DNA from: Zychaea mexicana
Lineage: Eukaryota > Mucoromycota > Mucoromycetes > Mucorales > Lichtheimiaceae
Reading direction: 5' to 3'
Length of the DNA: 64,000 bases
NCBI RefSeq assembly: GCF_025766255.1
Contig: NW_026516721.1
Coordinates: forward strand, 1 to 64,000
Shown: positions 1 to 11,265 of the stretch, in pieces
How positions within the stretch are numbered: the stretch's first letter is position 1
Layout: every line of letters starts with the position of its first letter
Program-made: the position numbers and the translations under genes
The notes under the pieces: model-generated
Databases searched by the model: none
Told to the model about the DNA's origin: nothing
The model's input: the letters and a program-made list of their open reading frames with translations, nothing else

Positions 1-2758
1 TTTACACGGCGTTTAAGTAAAACATTATCCAAGTGTACAATGCGTCAGTGCTATGTACGGTACCAGGTCTAAGCCATTTTTGGAATCAGGACCTGAAATA
101 TGAATTGCAACAAAATAAAAGTTTGTCGGTTTAAGGTGAAATGCATCATAGATAAATGTAAAAAGTGCAATATGCAGGAGGTTATGTAGTATAACCGTCC
201 AGTACTGTAGGACTTCTTGCCTTATGATGAACAGCACTTCTTTATCTTCAAATGTTAAATGGTCCATCATCTATAGCGTTTCCATTGCGAATTAAACGTA
301 ACTTGTTGTTACCAGTCCAGATGGGAAGCTGTTCCTGAAGCTAAAGTGGCTTCTTCTCTCGAGTAGCAATTTCTTATTAAAGACGGTTTGCAGAGTGTTC
401 TATCTAATACGACGCCTCATCAGAAACGATGATTTGTTGCTATTACTAATAATGCAACATTGTATACATTTAAAGACACCAACGCCATCATTCACAGAAC
501 TTCAAAGCTTGCAAAAAACATTGACAACATTGCTTTCGTACAGCAAATGAAGAATTGACTACTGCGAAGCAGCGTTTATCACGCACCGCGTCCGCGAATC
601 GTTACAACAACACGGTCAGTGACCACACGTGATTCTGACGACGAAGGTCAACTGCTGCTCGAAGTTTCAGAAAACACGACAACAGTAGTTGAATAAAAAT
701 GACGGTGTAACTCCTGTGGATACTAAGAACTATCCGGTTATTACTACACTTAATGGGAACCTATTAATTTCAACAGTGATGAGGGTATTGTAGTATGGAT
801 AGCTGTGGATTCGCCCTACCAAACACGCATCTTTAACATGAACTCCCTACTCTGACGCTGCAGAAAAACAATAATGCTGACAAACGGGCTCCGAAAAAAA
901 TAGTGTTTTGCATCTACTGTAGTAAATTCCATCATGTAGTTGTAGTACGCTACTACCCATGTGTCAGGCCCTCTCGACATCTCCATATGGTTATGATAAT
1001 TATTTTGCATAGCCAATGATTATACTTTTAAAGTGGCGCAACTGAAACATCCATACGCAAAAGTCATCAGTCCGAAGACATCACTAGTATGTTCTTCATC
1101 GAACTCTCTTCACCAACAGAGGTATTAGTATGCCGTATATTGCAATGTAAAAAAAAGGATGGAATCCGGCCCGGTCTACACCTATCGACCGTTTAATCAT
1201 ATGAGAACTTCTCGTAAACCGTGGTTAAACTACGTATACTACATTATAATAAACAGCTAATCGACTCAACCGTAATAAGATACTTTACAGTATCTGTTTC
1301 AAATACTTGCTATTGTTTCTAACTAGCTATACATTGTGAACACTTCACCGCGGATTGTCGGTTTTGATCCAGTTACAAGATGGTTATACTGTAAAGTATC
1401 TTCTCGCCGTGTGAACAACAAAAAGGCGCATCAATTTTTTTCTGATTGATTGCCTCCCCCCTAAGGTAGCATATCTAATAATGATCTGTTTGGTGTTATG
1501 AGTGGCAGGTCGTGATGACGAAACTGTGCGACGATGAAATTACACCCAATGATCGCTACTGCTACTTATTACCATGACTTACTCGACCTAATATTGCCAG
1601 ATTGTATGAAAAGATTTTATAGTGATTGATGTTGTGTAAGTGTCAGCAATCAGCTGACCTGTCGGATTCAAATCAAGAAGAATCATCAAAACCATTCTCT
1701 TATATAAATCATCATGCCATTTTCCTACATAAAAATAATAACATGTTTAAAGAATAAGAACATAATCGCCTGTTGTTAATATTGTGTAAAACTATATAAT
1801 CCACTCTCTTGACATATTAAATAAAGATTATCTCATATATGATAGTTATCATCACCTAGTTCACATTTCTGTCTATTCTTGTATTCCGTATCATACACTC
1901 CGAAGCTACATCTTACATGTTGTATGATGCTAATTTTTTACTATATACAGTAATAAAGCTGCTTTTCTTATATAACTTTCTAGCACCTATATTACAATGT
2001 TTTGATGAAATGGTCGTTAACCTTGACAATTGTGCTTTGACCTTAGCAATTGATTTAGCTTAGTAGTGGGCGTTGTAGTTGGTGTTCTAGTTGTTGCAGT
2101 ATTGGCTGTCGCGTACATTCTGGTAGTTTCTATCTGGAAAAGTCTAGCTATTAAGTCACACCAAATCCTGTAGAAGGTGGAAAATTATATGACGTTGGTC
2201 TGACGGACCATTATTGTCTCTCTTCATCACAAAACCACCCAACCCGCTATTTATCTAGTTTACGAATTATCAACAAAAAACAATCTCTTTCTTCCCTGCA
2301 CCTCTATCTCTTGGTGCGGATTTTCTCAAGTCGTTTCTCATCATCGGTTTCGAATTGTATGTGATGGCAAGAAGGGTTTCTTGGTTCAATAGCCTCGTAA
2401 TGGTCATTAACGGTCGATTATTATAAAAGTTTTGATCTGCTTTTGTACTCCCATATCCCTGTTCTCAGACGTTACCACTGGTCGTTCAGACGTTGTATCT
2501 CTGCTCTGCGGTCGTTGTATCTCTGTCCTCCTCCTAGATTGAGGTATGTATTAGTCGTTTCTGTTTAGCATCTATCATTCATGTATCTATCCCCCTTCGT
2601 CTCTGATATATGTATCGTTGTATTTTGACACAGTGTGACAGTCTTTTTAAAGGGCCTATTACAATAATCCCTATCGATCACAGCACAGTCACTCTCAAAA
2701 CAAAAAAAAGCGTGGTTCTCTTTTCGTTTTCACTCTTTTTAAAGTGAATCCGTTTGCT
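1..2758. other. gene-poor 5' end of the window
   Basis: I see no supportable gene here; reading frames are short and carry no recognisable motif. Two small features stand out. One is a 126-bp inverted repeat at 1277-1402, listed separately. The other is a 36-codon open stretch at 2066-2173 that follows an acceptor-like TTAG and encodes a strongly hydrophobic, valine-rich helix; it could be the last exon of a lost membrane-protein gene. The rest looks like decayed intergenic DNA. Confidence 0.5.
1277..1402. repeat. short inverted repeat with 17-bp perfect arms
   Basis: The left arm, AAGATACTTTACAGTAT at 1277-1293, is the exact reverse complement of the right arm at 1386-1402. The arms enclose about 92 bp of unrelated sequence. 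No flanking target duplication is evident. It could be a small MITE-like remnant or a binding-site pair; the sequence does not decide. Confidence 0.6.
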
Positions 2759-3306
2759 ATGACTAAACATAAAGTAGCAAGACAGATCGGTGAGCAAGAG
2801 AAGGTATCGATCAACCCTTGAGAAATCATTTTAAAAGGGATAGATGTTTATTTTCACCCTTTTTTTCGAATTTGTAATAGATCCGCGTTAGCGACATCAA
2901 GCTACCAACAAGGAAACATGATGATGATCCGAAACACAAGCGCCGAACAAAGGCAGAATTGCCAAACGCGAAACTGATCGACGCAACATGCGCAACGGCA
3001 TGCAAAGTGTATCTGCAAGAGATTATCTATGCGATCATTAGAAAAAACGAACCGAAGAAACGGGATAGCACTAAAACCACAAAAATGCGTCAAAAGCTAG
3101 AATCAAAAGGAGAGGAATTACGTGATACGAAAAGACTGCCCCGAGGTCTGAACGATAAGATTGATATACTTGGTGGATACGATGCGCAAACAGCTTATAA
3201 ACATTATGCATCGCCAAAGAACAAAAACAAAAACCTCGCCATCTACAAAAAGCAGTTGGAAAGTTGGAGCACTCTGGTGGAAGAGTGTTTGTCGGGTGGA
3301 AGAGAT

Positions 3307-3433
3307 CGTCAGCAAGCAGGCAGCATCAGCGATCATCAACAGCAAGCAGGCAGCAGCAGCGATCATCAACAGCAAGCAGGCAGCAGCAGCGATCATCAAC
3401 AGCAGGCAGGCAGCAGCAGCGATCATCAACAGT
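3307..3433 (+). repeat. 30-bp coding tandem repeat inside the Fanzor-like frame
   Basis: About four copies of a 30-bp unit encode a ten-residue repeat of the type QQAGSSSDHQ. The copies are almost identical; the first differs by Ile for Ser and the last has CAGGCA for CAAGCA. Unit length is a multiple of three, so copy number can change without breaking the frame. The near identity points to recent expansion. Confidence 0.9.
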
Positions 3434-5934
3434 TTTCGCTGAATGAATCCATGTATCGTGCTGTACCAATTAAATTGACCAAGATAATCCGCAAAGATTT
3501 GCCTGTCGGTGACAAAACACACGCCAGAAACTTACTGGCGTCCACTGCCAAATCCGTCAGTAACAACATACAGCAATTAGATGTTCTGGTGCGCGCTCTA
3601 ATGCTTGATTTTGCCGCTGGCTGGGGAGATATCGGAAAAGATGGATTGTCTGTCGTCGACCTGGTTCCGAAGAATGTTCAACGCGAACAACGCTTCGTCA
3701 AGGCCATTGGTCATTATTTCCCGGTTGCAACTATCAAACAGCTAAAGGATCAATCGCACGGCAAAGATATATTCTCTCAAACTCACATCCAGCATATTCA
3801 GAGCGTATATCTGGCAAATGACTACAAGGAGCACAAAAACAATCCATGGAAGTTATGGGATCAGCAAGCAATCAGGCCTATTGCTACAAATACCTTTTCA
3901 AGATCACCACCTGGAATGTCTCAAAGCTTATCGGTAGCCGCGCAGAATTTTGCAAAGAACCTCAAACAGATGTATGCGGACGGTAAACGGTTCAAATACG
4001 CCCTGCACAAGCTAATTCTGCAATTATGCCGATTCAATCTTGCACCAGACCGAGAAGCTCGATACATCAAATATCGCACAGTCTTCAGCACAAAAAAGAA
4101 AGAAAGGCGTCAGAAGATCAAAAAACGCCCCAATCGCTCCTTGCTTCACAAGTTTAGCAGTACTCAAAAAAAATTACAGCAGTCTATCAACAAGGAGAGC
4201 GATCCTGGCCGCAGATTAGCTTTGCAGAAGCGCTTATGCGCTAATATCAAGCACTCTCGGGTAGTATTCGATCGCTATCAACAACAAAAAGAAGCATACA
4301 AAATACAGAAAAGGAACCAAGCCACTACAGCCGATAAAGTTACAGAAGAACAAATGATTCCGTCCAAGACTGAATCTGCATTGAATCTCGGTTTACCTGG
4401 CGAAGAAGAAGTTGGAGGTGAAGATGCTGACTCTGACGACGATTGGGAAGAAGACGAGACGGAGGGATCCGGCAGTCGAGCGATGAATCAATCTACCAAT
4501 GAGCACCAACCTAAGAAAATAAAGATCGAAAAGGATTTACCCACGCGAAGGGTCAATCGGATCAAGTCCATGCTGGTTGCCATTTTACTCGACGACAAGA
4601 CCTACTCTCAAAACGACATCATTAAAAATTGGGAAAGATTCACTATAGAGGACGACCTCACTTTTTACGAAGTACAGTGGATTATGAAGGTGTATGGACT
4701 ACTTAAACCCTACATTCCCGCGAAGGGCAATCGTTTCACCATCATATATCAATTATCAATTATCATCATCACCAACATCGTGCTTCGTTTATCCAGTTAT
4801 TCATCATTTACGAGGGCGATCAGTCCAGTAAGAAGCTCCGGCAAAATCGGTGCACTTCACGTCAGTGCTGCTACGTTATACGAATCGTTAGGTGTACGAG
4901 AGAACGGTTTTTCACTATATACCAAAGCTGGAGTCTATTTTACAAGCTTTACCGAGGCTACATCGAGAAAAGCAGAGATGTTTGGCAGTGTCTTCGATAT
5001 CGACCATGTACGAGATATTTGCGATTCGCGGGGCCTCGATTTCAACTACACAATCATCCTCAACAATGATACTTATTGTACAGTTATTGGCACTCTGCAG
5101 CCGAGCACGGTGCCGACAGTTTCGGCTTACGATGTCCGGAAAAAGAGAAATTGCTTGCAAGCAGACGCTTTCATTGCTCTTGAAGCGAGCCAGATACCAG
5201 AAGCGGATCAATATCTCAAGCAGCTGACTATGATCAGCCAACATGCAGTTGGTTCAAGAAACTAAGAACGGAAGAAATTCATGAAAACATGGAACAAGAT
5301 CACCACCCTAAAGCGCCAACGAAAGCGCACTGAAGAAGTGGACAGGAAACCAGTTCTCGCGATGGAAATCAAGAACCTAAAACAAGAAAGGAACATATAC
5401 TTTACAAATTACGTACATGTTGTAGTTGCTCTTGACCGATGCCGACTGGATAAATACACGACAGCAAAAGCAATCAAAGATGCAAAAGGAAAAAAGGCTG
5501 ATAACGAGGTGGCTTCTTCAACAAGAGCCCTCAAGAATTACACCAGCACACCGACTTTGAATGATAGACGAAGCATGGACGTGCCACAGTGTACCAACCT
5601 CGATATTCTTAAAAGACAAGCTGAGCAAGACGGCAAATCAGTCAACTGTAGTGGAACCGACTATGGCATTGCAGTTATGGCTTGTACATCCCGCGTAACT
5701 GAGGCTCAAGTAATTGGAGCGATACAAGTTGACAAAGCGAACAAGGGTGGACAAATACCAAGCAATCAAGTACTATCCTCCTTAGATCCAAAGCTGCCCC
5801 GCCCGTATAACATCCGTGCCAAAGAAATCTCAACTGCTTCAGGAGCTGTTGTCGCACGGTGCAAGAACAACAAGAAGGTTGCTATCATTTTTTTGGATCA
5901 ACTACTGATACCCCGAGAACTATCCCTCCAATAA

Positions 5935-6760
5935 AATCTGAATACAAGAAAGAGCTGCATAACAAACATCAAGCACATCACATCACACAACAACAAGAGC
6001 TCTACTACAGCAGCCTCGCAATTACTACAACATTCTGGCACTTTCCATAAAGCCAAGGACACAGCGATCCAATAACTACGCAGCAACAACTCTACAAACT
6101 TCTGGCACCTTCCAAATTGCCAAGGAATAGCTAATAATAGCATTATTCCTAGACTTTCCAATTGATTCCACATCCGTAACCATTGGATGCGAGTACTTTC
6201 CACAACCTTCGAGCATCATCTTTGATGTTCAATTATTATAGATGTATTGAATTATTTTGAAAGATATAAATACCCCCTCATTTTATTTGAATAAAGACAT
6301 TGAATTTCTACCTCCCACTTTTGACTTAACTTTTCAAGTGTTGTTTTCAATCACTCAAGACCTAAACACGGCTTGTTTTATCTTACATATTGTTTATTGC
6401 TCATAACTGAAGCTAAATAAACTCTTCTATTAAGACCAGACGTAACATTCCTGCTCTTATTTCTCATTTACTTGGACAGACGTAACATTCCTGATCCTTA
6501 TTCCTCATTCATTTTGGACAGACGTAACATCCCTGATCCTCATTTCTACTCACTGAGCTTAATCAAGACAGCAGCTCCCCACTATTTACAACCTTGGACA
6601 TAACCAATACACATTTTTACCTTACTTTACACTCATATCACTTCACAACCCGTCTGTAATAAACGATATTATTACTGGTGCTCACTACAAAACATACACA
6701 TAAACCGTTACGCAACTACCTGGAATACCCCAAATTCACCGTAACACTACTATCTTATTT
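5935..6760 (+). mobile_element. LTR-like sequence interrupting the Fanzor-like gene
   Basis: Between the two Fanzor-like coding blocks lies sequence with the layout of a retrotransposon LTR: a TATAAATA box at about 6267, an AATAAAG signal about 25 bp later, and then a T/C-rich downstream part. The phrase CAGACGTAACATTCCTG recurs with small changes at about 6437, 6478 and 6518. A related phrase (CAGACGTAATAATTCCTG) occurs in the solo LTR at 48.4-48.95 kb. I could not fix the exact ends or a target duplication, so the boundaries are approximate and identification as an LTR is inference. Confidence 0.45.
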
Positions 6761-7493
6761 GTGGGCGCTGGCTACGATTAAATTAGGCTTATACTGACAT
6801 TTTTTTATATGGTAGCCCAAAGAGGTGCTTGTCGCTGAGGAAACGCTGGCGAAAAAGTCTTTAGACCTTGCCATTGACAAAAACCAAACAACTCAACACT
6901 ACCAGGTACCGTTTTAATACTCCAATTTGTTTTGCATCGTATACTTACTATTTTTATTTTACTATGTATGTGCTTAGGAGACTGTCAACGAACGGGTTGT
7001 CGTCGAAAAGTATTACAACAGCAAAAAGCATCATCACGCTAAGTACACAGTCCAGTTACGGCAGAGTCGTTCATATGACCAGATCTGTTCGAAAGAGCGT
7101 GAGTTTGTTTCCGGTGGTGTCAAGGACGTCATCCCAGTGATGTATATCGGAACACAAGGAACGGGAGTGGGCAGTCGAATCGGTGGCCATGAGCGAAGAG
7201 GCGGCAAAAAACTTCGACAAATCCACAGCAGGAATTGTCCAGTAGTCATGACGAATGAAAAAAACACAAGTCAGACGTGTTGCACCTGCCTGAACCCCGT
7301 CGTTCGACAAAAGTGTACGAAAGATGCGCAAATAAAAACGATACACGGGGGATCGCAGTGCTTCACCCACTGGTGCCCTTCCTACCAGGCCGGTTGCAAC
7401 ACACGAGGCAGGGATGCACAAGCTGCGGCCGCAATCGGGATATCAGGGGCAGCAGAAACACAATACAAATACAAAATCGATCGATTTCATTAG

Positions 7494-8640
7494 CAACGGC
7501 TCTTCATTAGCAACTTGCCTGGTTTATATGACATGTTACAACTGGAGCCTAAAGTAGCACTATAATGCTTATGCTTTGCTCGTTTAGATAATTAAACGAC
7601 CGTTGTAAAACCATGCATTGATTAAAGCACCTTTTTTTCAGTTTATGCGAAGTAAATGCATCATAATATAACTCGACTTTCAACTGTGGATTATATTTCC
7701 TTGCCATCAGCACTTTAGACGGCAAGAAGGCGCTATTGTGGATTATATTATGATAGGCTTATGTTTTTATTTTTTTTCCTTTAGCATTTCGATTAGTTCT
7801 TATAGCTACAATTGCTATCCATCATTTGCCTCGATTATAAAAGAAATTTCTTGAGTCGATGTGTCTGCGTCTTTTTATGTTCTACTATGCACCTGCATAA
7901 CGAGTATGCTTTATCAAGCTTTCTTGGTATGATGAGAACAAAAGTGTTGAATTGCGAAGAATTTTGTCATCCATAGGCAGCTATGAATAAGGCGGAACCC
8001 GCAAGTCAATGGACTATTAAAGGCTGGCACTTGGTACCCGGTGCACACTTACCAATCTACAACTTAGTGTTCGGTATATGTGGCCAATAGCAAGATAACT
8101 GATTCGCTTTCTGTAAAACAACTTACTTTTGCCATTCTATAAAAAGATGGGCAGAAGTGCGCTAACATCACAAAACAACAGCAGAGAAACCGAATCATAA
8201 CGAAATGAAACAAAAACAAGCGGATATTTGAGTCATCATGCCATTAACAGAGTATAGCACATCAAGAAAAGCACATTGATCTGATCGGGAAAAATCGATG
8301 CGCTTGATCCGTGACAATGATTCCCTTTATCTATCTCGAACGGTCCTGATTCTTGTTATCTAAAACCAATTTCTGCGGTCTCACGTCTTCTGCACTCGTA
8401 CGTGTATTGCTCTGCCAATCAGAAGATAAGAAAAAATATATGCTGGGTTGGCTATGCATGGATGACAGTTTTGCTTCTGGCGAGCCGTACCAACCTAATG
8501 TTTTTGTTTATCGTTTGAGGATGCTTTGCGTGTTGTGAACAGAAAACAAAAATATGAGCGTTGAAGAGCAGACCCATAGCATTCAAACGGTATCAATACC
8601 AGCCCAACTGCAACGATACGACTTTGTACAAAAGGCCATT
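7494..8640. other. intergenic, 3' flank of the Fanzor-like relic
   Basis: No gene recognised. The stretch just after the Fanzor-like stop is where the guide RNA and right end of such elements usually lie, but I see no clear terminal repeat. A 13-bp phrase (TGTGGATTATATT) occurs twice about 50 bp apart near 7687 and 7738. Confidence 0.35.
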
Positions 8641-9821
8641 GTAATCCGAAATCTATTTCTGCAGTCTCGCTTCTTTATCGTGTTGTACCTGGCCGGAGCG
8701 AGGACACGTCATTAACCCATTCGTCAGCAACAAAAAGACATAAAAAGGGTTTGCACATTGGCGTAGACACTTGCCATGCCTGCTTTCTTCTTTCAACTTT
8801 ATCTTTAATGAATTTACTCTTTCTTTCAATACTATAAGATTCACTCCTGCTTGCCGCCACTGATGTGTCCTCCAGGTGCTACTTCTCGTTTGACATCTAT
8901 CCATCAAGAAACAATGCGTGTCATGCCATGTCACTTGCTGCTGCGGCTGTTGTGCTCTCCGTGTAATTGGCCAGTCTGCTGTGGCTGCTTGTAAGTATTT
9001 GAGCAGAAAGAAGATGTTTGGGTTTGTTCAGCGAGTGAAATGGAAGGTGGCCATGGAATGTCAAAAGAAGCACTTGGTGTATGTAGTTCGCTCATGGTTC
9101 TTTCTTTCTCAGTATATGTACTCTTACAACATGACCGTGCTTTGGTTGTGCTGTCGATACTGTGGGTACAAATGTCCGTCATATCATGCTAGAAGCGGCG
9201 AAGGCTGGATTGCTGCTGCTGCTGCTGCTGGAAGAAGATCAAGCTTATTCTCATCCTGTCAAGAACCTGTCTCAGGTCCATAATGCCATTCAAGTGACTA
9301 AACTGCTGCAAGAAGCCAATCTGCCAAGCTGTGGTCAAGATCTATCCATCCATCTGGACGGTGGCGTGTGCTTTTTGCTTTGACTTGGACCTGAGGAAGT
9401 CCTTAAAAGCCTCATATTCTTATTGCATTCTTATAAATATCCTCCCCTCCCCTTCCCCTTGCTCTGACCCAGGAAGTCTTTAAAAACGTCTATTGCGTTC
9501 TTAATATAGTTTATCCCCCTCCCCTTCTCCTTTGCTTTCTTTCACAGTTCCTAGTAGCCTCTGTCTCGACCCATCTTCGGATGTTGCATCGTTTCACGCG
9601 AACGGCTGTTTTTTTACTCAGGCAGCCTCCGGGCGTAAGTCCTGCTTCATCTACAATTTCCCCGCGCCCACGGGTCAAAAGTGCGGCCGAGGTCCCCCAT
9701 GAATTTGGGGAATGCTTTGCGTAAGTATTTACTTTCTCTTTTTCTGTCTGTGAATTTACATGGATGAGAGTTTCCTTTTTTGGATTTTTCAGCTAACTTT
9801 TAAAGATTTTAATAATATAGA
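8641..9821 (+). other. multi-intron locus, copy A (partial duplicate)
   Basis: This stretch resembles the locus at 11.7-13.8 kb. It has an intron-like unit at 8991-9112 (GTAAGTATT ... TTTCTCAG) and another at 9721-9792 (GTAAGTATT ... TTTTTCAG). Its last about 490 bp duplicate 13300-13790. No long reading frame spans the joined exons. The sequence stops matching copy B at the poly(A)-signal region, exactly where a Helitron terminus begins. It may be a noncoding spliced gene or a decayed coding gene; I do not recognise a product. Confidence 0.5.
9331..9817 (+). repeat. about 490-bp direct repeat, copy A
   Basis: This copy is highly similar to 13300-13790. The last about 290 bp are nearly identical; the first about 200 bp differ by small substitutions and indels in the C/T-rich part. 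It includes an exon-like block whose translation has a Cys-rich finger-like segment (reading KCGRGP) and a terminal intron at 9721-9792. Confidence 0.92.
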
Positions 9822-9894
9822 CTAGCGGTCCTTCCTCGCTTCGCTCGGATGAATGAGCCCCTCTGCTTCGCTCCGTGTCATTCAACGGAAACGC

Positions 9895-9965
9895 GTCGCA
9901 GGGGGGTTCCCCCCTTGACCCCCAAGTGGGGGGCAAGCCCCCCAAACCCCCCTGTCAAGCGAGGT
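9895..9965. repeat. GC-rich palindromic cluster in the Helitron 3' region
   Basis: A run of G6/C6 blocks includes GGGGGGTTCCCCCC, a perfect hairpin-forming palindrome, followed by C5, G6, C6 and C6 blocks. It differs sharply in composition from its surroundings and lies about 80-140 bp inside the putative Helitron 3' end. Confidence 0.75.
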
Positions 9966-10144
9966 TGGATCAATGTTTTGGTATTAGATGCTAATTGTCT
10001 GTTTTCAAAAACAAAAGCAAGATCATTGTGCAGTGCGAAGTAGTCTATCATAGAAAGTCGTCAAAGTTGGATACTTAACTATCTCCAGTTTAGAATGCAA
10101 TGCGAAAAGAAGTGTTGACAAAGATGATGTAGTGATATTGATTA

Positions 10145-10262
10145 AAAGAGAATGGGCGAGAAAAAAAGAGAACAGGCAATATAAAAAAAGAGAATAGGCA
10201 ATATAAAAAAAGAGAATAGGCGATGTAGAAAAAGAGAATGGGCGTTGTAAAAATAGAGTAGG
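10145..10262. repeat. minisatellite of about 25 bp
   Basis: Four to five degenerate copies of a unit of the type AGAGAATAGGCAATATAAAAA lie between the helicase fragment and the GC-rich 3' end. It appears to be part of the Helitron tail and has no coding sense. Confidence 0.8.
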
Positions 10263-10274
10263 TGACAAAAAGAA

Positions 10275-11240
10275 TTATAGAAGAACTTCGTGAAAAACAA
10301 CATTTCTTGTGCTTTGGCCTTGCTGACCTGCGATACTTGAGTTCTCGGGATCTAACATGATTCTGATGGATGAAGGGGTGCGGACGCGTGACATGGCTAC
10401 ATAGAGTAGACCATGCGTGAAAGGAGGTTCAGGTAAGTAGAGGCCAACAGTGTTAAAAGTTTGACCCTGTGCCTTATTGATGGTCATTGCAAATGCCAGG
10501 CGAACAGGGAATTGTGTGCGTTTAAATAGAATGGGGGAACGTGTTTGTGAAGGTGTGAGAGTTATGCGAGGGATCAAGACGATGTTACCGGCATGAGGCC
10601 CAGTGGCTATTTCAGCTTCAAATACATATCGCTGGAAAGAGCGTACAATCAGCCGTGTCCCATTGCAGAGACCACTTTGGGTGTGCAAGTTTCTCAAAAG
10701 CATGACTGGGCAACCGACTTTGAGTTTTAGCAAATGCGGAGGGAGGTCGGATGGATTCATGGAATTGAGCAGCTCTGGTGGGTACGTTATTTGCTCTTCA
10801 GGATCATCCACGGTATCTGCGCTCTGGAATTCGTGAACAGTGCCTGGGAAATGGTCGAGTACCAAATTATCAATTGCTGTAACATAGACATTCTTGGGAG
10901 TCAAGATGGAGCGACTGATGAGGTAATCGCGATCTACGTGTGATGCGTTCAGGTCGCCGTAAATGGCTTCTATAAGCTCGTACGTGTTGTAATGTGGCAT
11001 GAGCATCCGATCTGGTAGCCGGACTCTGTCATCAGTGGTTGGCACCTACAGCTCAGCACCATCACCGATGCAAAGTAAATACTGTAGAAACTGGCCATGC
11101 TCGTTTGTGTCATTGGTGTTGGCAGGTTGTTGGACGCGCATGTTGGTTTCAAGGCGGTGGACGGTGACACTGGGCCAAATTGATGAACGATTTAGATACT
11201 ACTGTACGATTTGCGAGCGCGATGCATTTGGTATGATATC
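10275..11240 (-). pseudogene. Helitron Pif1-like helicase, C-terminal fragment
   Basis: Helitron helicases unwind DNA during rolling-circle transposition. The intact open part (11045-10275) carries the C-terminal helicase motifs: KVGCPVMLLRNL, then FAMTINKAQGQTF, and finally LYVAMSRVRTP. Reading further upstream in the same frame gives NRSSIWPSVTVHRLETNMRV, the preceding conserved Helitron segment, but with in-frame TAG codons near 11048 and 11207. Walker A, Walker B and the Rep domain are absent. It is a truncated, inactive remnant. Confidence 0.9.
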
Positions 11241-11265
11241 ATAGGAAGGACCTATCAACAGGTTT

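Larger units (their letters stand above)
2759..7493 (+). pseudogene. Fanzor-like (eukaryotic TnpB-type) nuclease, broken copy
   Basis: Fanzors are RNA-guided RuvC-type nucleases carried by eukaryotic transposons. A plausible first exon is 2759-2803 (ATG at 2759). A 77-bp intron ends in TAATAG, and one frame then runs from 2881 to 5934, interrupted by a TAA at 5263-5265. The N-terminal part is basic and carries a Gln/Ser repeat and an acidic stretch. Around 5650 the frame reads SGTDYGI, a candidate RuvC-I Asp motif. The C-terminal part resumes at about 6979-7493 with GSRIGGHERRGGK, then TNEKNTSQTC, a zinc finger with two Cys pairs, and RGRDAQAA, which fits the RuvC-III Asp. The region in between carries LTR-like sequence and stops. 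The premature stop and the interruption make it a pseudogene as read. The C-terminal half is a strong family match; assigning the N-terminal half to the same gene is inference from orientation and adjacency. Confidence 0.75.
9822..11265 (-). mobile_element. Helitron 3' part, degenerate
   Basis: On the minus strand the element ends with CTAG followed by T in the flank (CTAG at 9822-9825). This is the canonical Helitron 3' terminus and insertion context. It lies next to GC-rich, palindrome-rich sequence and downstream of a helicase fragment on the same strand. The 5' end is not recognised; helicase similarity fades near 11265. No Rep (HUH) domain is present in the window, so the element is truncated. 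Confidence 0.7.

Noticed and set aside
3307..3433. CRISPR-like spaced repeats
   Set aside because: Repeats are directly adjacent without unique spacers and lie in a coding frame; no CRISPR array exists in this eukaryotic window.
3118..3522. 134-codon antisense frame with a repeated hydrophobic unit
   Set aside because: It is the reverse reading of the 30-bp coding repeat in the Fanzor-like gene.
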